Source: Flavobacteriales bacterium (lineage in GTDB: Bacteria; Bacteroidota; Bacteroidia; Flavobacteriales; Flavobacteriaceae). Taken from it: DNA of 62,625 bases. Shown here piece by piece: positions 1 to 7,368 of the stretch. The DNA lies in assembly GCA_011526365.1 (NCBI GenBank), contig WTIO01000020.1, positions 12,355 through 74,979 on the forward strand, given 5' to 3'. The notes beneath the pieces were generated by a model, which had not been told where the DNA came from, did not search any database, and saw only the letters and a list, made by a program, of their open reading frames with translations. Numbering within the stretch: position 1 is the first letter of the stretch; every line of letters begins with the position of its first letter. The position numbers were made by a program, and so were the translations under genes.

Positions 1-55
1 TCAACAGTAGATTCTGCGGTAATAGCAGAAGTAGTATATACATTACCCACAACTT
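1..55. repeat. 55-bp direct repeat, copy 1 (inside adhesin gene)
   Basis: Bases 1-55 are identical to 877-931. The offset of 876 bp is exactly 292 codons, so both copies encode the same peptide (containing VVGNVYTTSAITAE) in the same frame. The flanking protein modules are also recognisably parallel, so this is the most conserved patch of a larger in-frame duplication rather than an independent element. Since base 1 is the window edge, the identity may extend further left. Confidence 0.95.
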
Positions 56-3000
56 GTCCAGCAGGAACAGGAGCACCATTGAGTTCAAAAGTATAGGTTG
101 CTCCAGCTACAGGGTCGGCAGTTATAATAATAGTATCTCCGGCACAAATAGTATCGGCAGTAGCATCAGAAGTTAGATTAGCTACAGGATCAGGAGTAAC
201 ATTAATTAAAGTTCCTGCAGATGTGGATGTACACGAGTCAGGTGCAACAGTAGTAACGATAACCGTAATAGTATCTCCATCATTTATGTCTGTATCAAGC
301 GCTGGTGAATAAGTAGTATTAGTTGCACCACCAATTGCTGCACCATTACGATACCATTGGTATGTATCAGTAGCTTGAGTATTTATAGTGTTTACAGTAA
401 AGACAAGTCCATCAACATCGTCACGGCACACGGATGTTCCGGGGTTAACAGTTATAGTAGGATCTCTAGGGTCTTCAACATCAATACTAACGACATTAGA
501 TGGTAATCCATTAGTAGGACAGTCAACAGTATTAAGTGAGGCGTATGTAAGTCTTCTAATTTGGGTATCCTCGGTTATATTTAAAGGAGTTGCAGAGACG
601 TCAAAAAGATCAGATGTAGCTCCAACAATATCTTGCCAGAGATTACCAGTTGTAGTATTTCTTAATTGCCACTGATAAGTAAGTGCGGATCCTGCAGAGG
701 CTGCAGCATCAAGAGTAGCTACTGCATTAACAGTAATATCATTAGCAATGGTATCACCAGGGCAAAGCACAGCATCGGCAGCATTAAGGGTAACAGTACC
801 AGCCGTAGCTAAAAGAGGTACAAGAACAGTTATTGTGTCAGTATCAGAACAACCACCGGCACTAGTTACTGTAACTTCAACAGTAGATTCTGCGGTAATA
901 GCAGAAGTAGTATATACATTACCCACAACTTCTGATGCTACAACTGGTGAACCATTTATTTCGAATGTATAAGAATACCCTGGTTGATTTGGACCAGCTG
1001 TAATAACTATTGTTTCTCCAGCACAGATAGTATCACTTGGGGCATCCGAACTCAATTGAGCAGTTGGATTAGTTCCAAAAAAATCAACGTTAATAACAAT
1101 ATCTTCAGTAAATGTACATGTACCTATTGTGGCTGTAACAGTAACTATATCACCATCATCAATTTCACCAGCTCCGTTTCCGGCAGTTCTTGTAAGTACT
1201 CTATTAGCTGCAGGACCAACGGTATTTCCATCCCAAGTAAAAGTATAATTAGTTGCACCTGCAGCAGCAGTTATATTTACTGTGTCCCCATCACAGTATA
1301 AGTTATTTAAGACACCAGTTGAAAGGTTTGGATCAAAATTAGCTCCAACGTTAACAGTAAGGACATTTGATGACAAGTTCCCACACGAGATATCTTCATC
1401 AAAAATACCGTCAGCATCAGAATCTATCCAAGTAAAAGCAACTCTCCTAAAGCTGGTTGTTGTTGTGAAATTACTAGGTGGAGCATAATCTGCAGAATTA
1501 GCCCCTGCGATATCATTCCATGTTACTCCAGAATCAATTGAAGATTGCCATTGATATCCTATAGTATCAGTACCTGCTGCAACCGATGACCCTGCAACTG
1601 TCCCATCACCATCAAGGGTTCCAGCCAGTCCATCATTGTAACAAATATTTGAGTCTGCAGCTGTTGTAAACCTTATATCTCCTGCATCAGTCAATTCTAA
1701 TACTTCAAATGTTTCATCAACATCAACATAGCAACCTGAAGCATTATAAACTCTAGCAGTAACAATATCTCCATCGTTTAGTCGCGTTGTTGTGAAAACA
1801 TTACCTGATACTTCAGCAGGTAATGCAGGATTTCCTGGTGTATTTATAAAGAAATCATACGTAGTGCCTCCACTTGCAGTGATAATAACGGATTGACCAT
1901 TACAAATAATGTTTCCTGGAGCGTTTGTTGAGAGTCCTGGATTTAATCCAACTTCATCAACAATAATCGCGATTGTTTGAGATGTAACACATCCAAATGA
2001 ATCGGTAACTTCTACGGTAACATTATCTCCATTTTGAACTATATCTGGTGATGCAGCTAAGTTTCTAGTTGCTGCTGTTTCAATTATAAATGTTTCGCTA
2101 GCAGAGTTTTGTTGTGAAGCACCGTTAATAAAAAATTCATAATTTGCTGCACCTGCATTAGCACTTACGGTAACGGTTTCTTCTTGACAAAAAGAATTTG
2201 AAGGATCCGATGTAGAAAGCCCAATTACAAATTGAGGTCTTACATTTATAACAACAATATCTGAACCGTCTACTTCACACTCTGATGTGGAAGGAGACAC
2301 AACTACATTTCTTCGAAAATAAGTAGTTACTGTTAGTGCACCAGGGGTAAAATTCGCGGATGTAGCTCCAACAATATCAGAAAAAGAGACACCATCAGTA
2401 GAACTCTGCCACTGATATGATGGGGTGCCATCAGACACTGTAGCTACCGCACTTGCGCCTGTACCGTCTCCCAAAATTGCCCCTGTAGGATTATCACCAA
2501 AACACAAATCACTATCACCAGCATTTTGCAAAACTATATTTCCATCATCTGAAACTGTAAGTTTTTGAACAGTAATTGACTCCTCATCAAAACAACCTGC
2601 TGCGTTAGTCACTCTAACGGTTACTATTTGTCCGTCATTTAAAGATGCTGAGTAAGTTGCTGCAGAAGCCCCTCCAATTAAGCTACCATCTACATACCAT
2701 GAATAAGTACCTCCACCTGTAGCTGTAAATGTAACTAAGTCACCATCACAAAAATAAGCATCAGCTGGGTTGGAAGTCAATGAGGCTGAAGGGATTGCTT
2801 CAACTGTAACGGTTGTAGAGATTGTAGAAGTGTCAGTAGTACAACCATTAGAATCAATCATTCCGATTGTAATGATATCTCCATCAGAAATTGCATTAGC
2901 TCCGATAGAAGAGTAAGTTATAGAATTAACGCCACTGAGCTGCTGTTCAATTGCCCCGTTAAGATAGAACGTATAGGTTGCGGTTGCAGAGTAGGGTTGT

Positions 3001-3506
3001 ATTGTAAAGGTAATATCATCTCCGGAACAAATTGTTGAAGCAATCGCATTGTCTGTTAATGTGGGTGTCGCTGGTGTGTAAACTTGTATATTATTTTTGG
3101 ATAATATATTGTTTGAGTTATCCGTGTCTCCAGGTATAGTTATACTAACTGTCAATGTGTAAAAGCCTGGAGTTGAAAAATCTAAAACAGTAATACCTAT
3201 AAAATCATCTGGATAGGTCAAAGTTTGATTACCCCCGTTTGGGATGGTATTACCGACCTTAGCAGCAATAGTTGAGTTAAACGCAGGAGTAGCGACAGGG
3301 CCATTTACTAGGATCCTAACAATATCACCAGTAATATCATTCGGATTTGGACCAGCATTATCTATTCTTACTTCAAATGAAACATCTGAATCTGGGCAAA
3401 AAGGATCTCCACCAACTATAGATAAGTTTCCAACACTTACATCCTCCTGTGCTTGAACTGAAAGCGGTAAAAAAACAACTAAAAAAAGAAAAAATATTCT
3501 TTTCAA
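1..3506 (-). CDS. Giant secreted repeat protein (adhesin-like), N-terminal part, runs off the window
   Basis: A single minus-strand frame appears open from 3506 to base 1 (1168 codons; several stretches translated by eye, all in one frame) and continues beyond the window. The start is a TTG at 3504-3506: between the upstream in-frame stop and this codon there is no ATG, and TTG is followed at once by a signal peptide (KRIFFLFLVVFLPLSVQAQ, cleavage after QA). Residues about 25-150 look like a CARDB-type beta domain (GDPFCPDSDVSFEVRIDNAG). After that come tandem Ig/PKD-like modules of two kinds. One carries C-x-G-D then Y-x-F/W-x-x-N/D-G; the other carries YQWQ-x-STDG and DIVGAT. Long proteins of this design in Flavobacteriia are usually exported by the type IX system and act in adhesion or gliding, but the C-terminal sorting domain is outside the window, so that role is inferred. 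No promoter match was found upstream. Confidence 0.85.
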   Translation of the reverse strand, partial: MKRIFFLFLVVFLPLSVQAQEDVSVGNLSIVGGDPFCPDSDVSFEVRIDNAGPNPNDITGDIVRILVNGPVATPAFNSTIAAKVGNTIPNGGNQTLTYPDDFIGITVLDFSTPGFYTLTVSITIPGDTDNSNNILSKNNIQVYTPATPTLTDNAIASTICSGDDITFTIQPYSATATYTFYLNGAIEQQLSGVNSITYSSIGANAISDGDIITIGMIDSNGCTTDTSTISTTVTVEAIPSASLTSNPADAYFCDGDLVTFTATGGGTYSWYVDGSLIGGASAATYSASLNDGQIVTVRVTNAAGCFDEESITVQKLTVSDDGNIVLQNAGDSDLCFGDNPTGAILGDGTGASAVATVSDGTPSYQWQSSTDGVSFSDIVGATSANFTPGALTVTTYFRRNVVVSPSTSECEVDGSDIVVINVRPQFVIGLSTSDPSNSFCQEETVTVSANAGAANYEFFINGASQQNSASETFIIETAATRNLAASPDIVQNGDNVTVEVTDSFGCVTSQTIAIIVDEVGLNPGLSTNAPGNIICNGQSVIITASGGTTYDFFINTPGNPALPAEVSGNVFTTTRLNDGDIVTARVYNASGCYVDVDETFEVLELTDAGDIRFTTAADSNICYNDGLAGTLDGDGTVAGSSVAAGTDTIGYQWQSSIDSGVTWNDIAGANSADYAPPSNFTTTTSFRRVAFTWIDSDADGIFDEDISCGNLSSNVLTVNVGANFDPNLSTGVLNNLYCDGDTVNITAAAGATNYTFTWDGNTVGPAANRVLTRTAGNGAGEIDDGDIVTVTATIGTCTFTEDIVINVDFFGTNPTAQLSSDAPSDTICAGETIVITAGPNQPGYSYTFEINGSPVVASEVVGNVYTTSAITAESTVEVTVTSAGGCSDTDTITVLVPLLATAGTVTLNAADAVLCPGDTIANDITVNAVATLDAAASAGSALTYQWQLRNTTTGNLWQDIVGATSDLFDVSATPLNITEDTQIRRLTYASLNTVDCPTNGLPSNVVSIDVEDPRDPTITVNPGTSVCRDDVDGLVFTVNTINTQATDTYQWYRNGAAIGGATNTTYSPALDTDINDGDTITVIVTTVAPDSCTSTSAGTLINVTPDPVANLTSDATADTICAGDTIIITADPVAGATYTFELNGAPVPAGQVVGNVYTTSAITAESTV
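877..931. repeat. 55-bp direct repeat, copy 2 (inside adhesin gene)
   Basis: Second copy of the 1-55 repeat. The sequence diverges right after it (TCTGATGC versus GTCCAGCA in the first copy). It marks the boundary of a roughly 292-residue repeating unit made of two C-x-G-D type modules and one YQWQ type module. Confidence 0.95.
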
Positions 3507-3627
3507 TGTTCTACTATAAGAATTTCCTAAGTTAATAACGTAATTATGATACTTATAGTATACAAATTTAGTAATTCTATAGCATACTTTTTAACAAAAA
3601 AATCAACTTATAAACAGTTTATCAACA

Positions 3628-4968
3628 CTATCTAAAAACTCGATTAGGAAATACTACGGTACTTTCGGCTCCGTTTTTTCCAACAGTGGCAATCCCAAAA
3701 AAGAAATTATCGACTACAATACCTTCAAGCATATATGCTTCTTGCCGCCCTACAAAGCGGCTGTATTGCCAGGTTGGTGAAGTGGTGTCACGCCAATAAA
3801 TTTTGTAGCCAGCAACATCTGAATCTTCAACGGCTTCCCATTGAAATTTTACTGCTGGCTCTACCACACCGCCAATAGCTAAATCTTTTACAGCAGGAGG
3901 AGCCCAAGCAAGACCGGCAAGATTGATGGCATTTACCGCTGTTAGTTTTTTTGCATAGTCAAAGTTAACTCCTTCAATCACATCACCGTAGGAGATGCCA
4001 TTTTCAACACGAATGTCTTGATGTTGTCGGGTGTAGTTTTCGTGTGCTTCCATAATACGTACGCCTGCAAACCCTGCATCGTTAAATGGACGATGGTGTC
4101 CGCCACGTCCAAAACGGTCCAAGCGATATATCATAATGGGGTTCATTTCGGGCATATAGGTTTGTGTCATTTTATGGATATACCGGGCCAATTGACGGGA
4201 TACCCCGTCTACTTCACCACCGTAAAAGCGTCTTGCTTTCCGTTGGCGTTCGGTTTCCGTTTCAGGCACGGGCTCAGAAAAAATTCTAAAGCTGCGGTTG
4301 TCTATAACACCGTCTACACCTTCAATATTTCCAATCATATCGTTGTTGAGGATACCTATAATTTCCCAACCTTTTTCTTTGGCATAGGCAGCAAGTCCTT
4401 TTCCGCCGTACAGCCCCTGTTCTTCACCAGCTAACCCTGCATAAATAATACTACTTTCAAATTTGTACTTCGAAAGTACCCGTGCAGCTTCTAGGGTTCC
4501 TGCCATCCCACTGGCATTGTCATTGGCTCCGGGGGAATCATCGGTATAATTATTTGGGTTAGATATTCTGGAATCGATATCACCACTCATGATAATGAAG
4601 CGGTTGGGGTATTTGGTACCCCGCTGAATGGCAACAACATTGTTAATCCATACGGGTTTTACGATGCGCCGTCCATCGGGCTCTTGGTAATTTTTTTGGT
4701 ACTGTACCTCCAAGCAACTATTGCATTGTTTGGAGATGTTTTCAAATTCTTTTTTAATCCACCTACGTGCAGCGCCAATCCCTCGTGTTTCAGACAGGGT
4801 GTCACTTAAGGTGTGGCGGGTACCAAAATTGGCAAGAGTAGTGATGTCTTTTTCTAACCGCTGTGAAGAGACTGCATCAATGATGTCGTAATAATCTTGA
4901 GCACGTTGTGCATTAGCGGAAAAAATAAATAGTAATGAAAATAAAAATAAAAAGCTGTAGGGTTTCAT
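3628..4968 (-). CDS. Secreted M28-family zinc aminopeptidase-like protein with C-terminal FN3-like domain
   Basis: 446 residues with a signal peptide (residues 1-20, cut after SANA). The peptidase domain spans about 35-345. M28 landmarks are visible: the bridging Asp in PGANDNASG (D150), the general-base and ligand glutamates in GLAGEEQGLYG (E182/E183), the Asp ligand in NNDMIGN (D210), and a late His in RQHQDI (H317). The first ligand motif, normally H-x-D, reads D-I-D here (D130, D132), so the usual first zinc-ligand His is replaced by Asp. Residues about 355-446 form a fibronectin type III-like module (WEAVEDSDVAGYKIYWRD). It probably trims peptides in the periplasm or outside the cell. 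It stands alone: about 120 bp separate it from the adhesin and 63 bp from the acyl-CoA dehydrogenase. Confidence 0.85.
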   Translation of the reverse strand: MKPYSFLFLFSLLFIFSANAQRAQDYYDIIDAVSSQRLEKDITTLANFGTRHTLSDTLSETRGIGAARRWIKKEFENISKQCNSCLEVQYQKNYQEPDGRRIVKPVWINNVVAIQRGTKYPNRFIIMSGDIDSRISNPNNYTDDSPGANDNASGMAGTLEAARVLSKYKFESSIIYAGLAGEEQGLYGGKGLAAYAKEKGWEIIGILNNDMIGNIEGVDGVIDNRSFRIFSEPVPETETERQRKARRFYGGEVDGVSRQLARYIHKMTQTYMPEMNPIMIYRLDRFGRGGHHRPFNDAGFAGVRIMEAHENYTRQHQDIRVENGISYGDVIEGVNFDYAKKLTAVNAINLAGLAWAPPAVKDLAIGGVVEPAVKFQWEAVEDSDVAGYKIYWRDTTSPTWQYSRFVGRQEAYMLEGIVVDNFFFGIATVGKNGAESTVVFPNRVFR

Positions 4969-5031
4969 ATTTGTTTTTGAGTTTAAAATACAAAAACCTT
5001 ACAGCTTTTTATGGGATTCGGATAATTTCCT

Positions 5032-6831
5032 TTAAAAACAATAGTTGCCTTCTGCACTAAGTGCTTCTGCTATACTGTTTTTAAGACTAATAGTATCAGG
5101 AGTTTCAGTGTACTGCAACAGTGCACTGATGGCCTGCTCTAGCTGTTGTTGCTGGTCGCCTTTGGCCAAATGGTGAATTATTTCCTGTGCTTTTCTTAAG
5201 CCAATTCCTCGCGCTTCATACACATACACCTTGGTCATATTCAGTTGTTGCTCTTGGTCTTTTGTGGAGGTTCTTGCACAGTTTTTTTCTGTTCGAAGCA
5301 CAGCAGATTCCGCCATGTAAATTTCAATCAATATATCAGCAGCAGCCATGAGCACTTGCTGATGCTTTTCCAATTCGGGACCGTACTGCTGTACTGCCGT
5401 TCCAACAGTTATTAAAAATGTAGATTTTAAACCTTCAATAATTTCTTTTTCGGCTGCCAATGGCCCGTTATGTGTTGCTTTTTTGGCTATCGGTTGCCCC
5501 AATTGTTGTAAAAGCTCCATCACGGGTGACATGAGATCCATTTGGCCTTTCATCGCCTTTTTAAGCAGCATACCAACAGCAAGCATGCGATTGATTTCAT
5601 TGGTGCCTTCATAAATTCTTCCAATACGTGCATCCCGCCATGCAGATTCAATGGGCGTGTCTGCTGAAAAGCCCATACCTCCAAAAATTTGGATACCTTC
5701 ATCGGCGCAATTCTGAACATCTTCAGAAGCTGCCACTTTGAGTAAAGAACACTCAATAGCAAAATCTTCCACTCCTTTGAGTTCAGCCTCTTGATGACTT
5801 TTTCCAGTTTCTTTGTAATACGCAATGCGTTTTTCAATGGCATCTGCTGCGCGGTAACTTGCAGCCTCCCCCACATAACAACTGGTTGCCATACGGGCAA
5901 TTTTATCTTTAATGGCCTCAAATTCTACAATAGGGGTTTTAAACTGAACCCGTTCTTTAGCATATTGTATTGCGGTTGAAGTAACCCGGCGTTGGGCATC
6001 CAAACAGGCTGCAGCTAATTTAATACGCCCTACGTTGAGCGCATTCATTGCTATTTTAAAACCTTGTCCACGTGCAGCCAACATGTTCTCAACAGGTACT
6101 TTGGTTTCGTTAAAAAATACTTGTCGGGTAGAGGAGGAGTGGATCCCGAGCTTGTGTTCTTCATCTCCCAAAGTAATGCCGTTTTCCAAATCGGCAGGTA
6201 CTATAAAGCCTGTAATATTTTTGTCATCTTCAATACGTGCGAATACAATAAATATATCTGCAAAGCCAGCATTAGAGATCCACATTTTTTGCCCCGAAAT
6301 TTTGTAGTGTGTGCCATCTTCAGAAAGTACGGCTTTGGTTTTCCCAGAATTGGCATCTGAACCCGCTCCAGGCTCTGTTAAGCAGTAAGCCCCAAACCAT
6401 TCTCCACTCGCAAGTTTAGGAACATATTTTAACTTTTGCGCTTCTGTCCCGTAAAGTACAATGGGCATAGTGCCAATACCAGTATGCGCACCAAAGGCTG
6501 TGGAAAATGAACCTGTTGCTCCCGAAATATAATCACATACCAGCATGGTGGATACAAAGTCCATTCCTAAGCCTCCCAACGTTTCGGGTACAGCAATACC
6601 TAAAAATCCGAGCGCTCCAGCTTTTTTCATTAATGTTTTGGTAAGTGCATAGTTCTTTTGCTCGAACTCAGCCTTTTTGGGCCACACTTCGCGGTCTATA
6701 AATTCCTGTACCGCAGCTTTCATCATTTGTTGCTCCTCGCTAAAATCTTCCGGAGTGAATACCGTTGCGGCTTCTTGATTGTGGAGGATAAATTCGCCTC
6801 CTGCCAATTGTTGTGTGGTGGTAGTTTTCAT
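5032..6831 (-). CDS. Acyl-CoA dehydrogenase (long form, VLCAD/ACAD9-like)
   Basis: 599 residues. It catalyses the FAD-dependent alpha,beta-dehydrogenation of acyl-CoA, the first oxidative step of beta-oxidation. N-terminal helical domain about 26-145; the FAD/substrate motif YCLTEPGAGSDA at 149-160; KMWISNAGFADIF at 182-194; catalytic Glu408 in RIYEGTNEINR. About 180 further residues follow, as in VLCAD/ACAD9-type enzymes, so it is longer than the roughly 380-residue short enzymes. Its start codon overlaps the marR stop codon (ATGA, 6828-6831), so the two are translationally coupled and should share the MarR-controlled promoter. The hydratase/dehydrogenase and thiolase genes often found in such flavobacterial clusters are absent here. 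Confidence 0.93.
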   Translation of the reverse strand: MKTTTTQQLAGGEFILHNQEAATVFTPEDFSEEQQMMKAAVQEFIDREVWPKKAEFEQKNYALTKTLMKKAGALGFLGIAVPETLGGLGMDFVSTMLVCDYISGATGSFSTAFGAHTGIGTMPIVLYGTEAQKLKYVPKLASGEWFGAYCLTEPGAGSDANSGKTKAVLSEDGTHYKISGQKMWISNAGFADIFIVFARIEDDKNITGFIVPADLENGITLGDEEHKLGIHSSSTRQVFFNETKVPVENMLAARGQGFKIAMNALNVGRIKLAAACLDAQRRVTSTAIQYAKERVQFKTPIVEFEAIKDKIARMATSCYVGEAASYRAADAIEKRIAYYKETGKSHQEAELKGVEDFAIECSLLKVAASEDVQNCADEGIQIFGGMGFSADTPIESAWRDARIGRIYEGTNEINRMLAVGMLLKKAMKGQMDLMSPVMELLQQLGQPIAKKATHNGPLAAEKEIIEGLKSTFLITVGTAVQQYGPELEKHQQVLMAAADILIEIYMAESAVLRTEKNCARTSTKDQEQQLNMTKVYVYEARGIGLRKAQEIIHHLAKGDQQQQLEQAISALLQYTETPDTISLKNSIAEALSAEGNYCF

Positions 6832-7286
6832 GTTCCTGTGTTTAGTTTTGGGTTGTTTATGTGTTGTTCAAATAAACTACTATGATTGGTTATGGTTTCA
6901 ATCACTTCAAAAAAGTGTTTGATTTGAATGGGGTTTAAATCCGCTGCAACGAGTGCATTAAAACGCAACACTACAGATTTTGACACATCGCGTTTTTCTT
7001 TCCCAAAGGGAGTAAGAAAAATTAACACCCTTCTTCCGTCTTCAGGATCGGGACTTCGTCTGATGAGTTGCTTCTTTTCCATTGCATTTAAAAGTCGCGA
7101 CAAGCTCGTATTTTCCATTCCCATTTTTGGTCCCAACGCAGTAGAGGGAGTTCCCGCTGCGTCTATATTTAAAAGCGCAAACCCCGTTGCCATAGTTGAA
7201 TGGAATTTTGATGCCTCGCGATTGTACATCTTACTTACTGCCATCCAGGCAGAACGCAATGCGCCGTCAAAACTGGGTGTTTGCAT
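6828..7286 (-). CDS. MarR-family transcriptional regulator of fatty-acid degradation
   Basis: 152 residues from the ATG at 7286 (MQTPSFDGAL). An in-frame TTG at 7301 also exists, but it lies inside the -7 promoter element, so the ATG is preferred. The central winged helix is recognisable: NTSLSRLLNAMEKKQLIRRS is the recognition region, followed by the wing DPEDGRRVLIFLTPFG. It precedes and overlaps the acyl-CoA dehydrogenase gene and lies downstream of a fatty acyl-CoA ligase gene, so it most likely represses the operon and is released by an acyl-CoA or fatty acid. A perfect palindrome sits directly upstream in its own promoter, pointing to autoregulation. The ligand is inferred from context only. 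Confidence 0.9.
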   Translation of the reverse strand: MQTPSFDGALRSAWMAVSKMYNREASKFHSTMATGFALLNIDAAGTPSTALGPKMGMENTSLSRLLNAMEKKQLIRRSPDPEDGRRVLIFLTPFGKEKRDVSKSVVLRFNALVAADLNPIQIKHFFEVIETITNHSSLFEQHINNPKLNTGT

Positions 7287-7298
7287 GTTGCTTTTTTT

Positions 7299-7306
7299 CA
7301 AAGATA
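7299..7306 (-). promoter_or_regulatory. -7 promoter element of the marR-acd operon
   Basis: Read on the minus strand the bases are TATCTTTG, an exact match to the flavobacterial -7 consensus TAnnTTTG. Transcription would begin around 7292, only a few bases before the ATG at 7286. No clear -33 TTG is visible; the operator palindrome occupies that space. Confidence 0.65.
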
Positions 7307-7311
7307 TAAAA

Positions 7312-7329
7312 TATTATGCATGCATAATA
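7312..7329. promoter_or_regulatory. Perfect 18-bp palindrome, probable MarR operator
   Basis: TATTATGCATGCATAATA is its own reverse complement over all 18 bases. It lies 5 bp upstream of the TATCTTTG element, in the spacer between the -7 and -33 regions of the marR promoter. Size, AT-rich half-sites and position fit a site bound by a dimeric winged-helix repressor such as MarR. Confidence 0.75.
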
Positions 7330-7368
7330 AAAATAGAAAAGAATTTCCGTGCAATTGTACACGTTCAC

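Noticed and set aside
1-931. CRISPR or transposon origin of the 55-bp repeat
   Set aside because: There are only two copies seen, 876 bp apart, both in the same reading frame of one protein, with no spacers and no inverted ends.
388-3456. Five plus-strand open frames of 68-105 codons opposite the adhesin
   Set aside because: They are low-complexity shadows of the Thr/Ala/Ile-rich minus-strand repeat frame, which has a signal peptide, repeats and continuous coding. None has a recognisable domain.
4018-4434. 138-codon plus-strand frame inside the M28 gene
   Set aside because: It lies antisense to catalytic motifs of the peptidase and has no conserved features.
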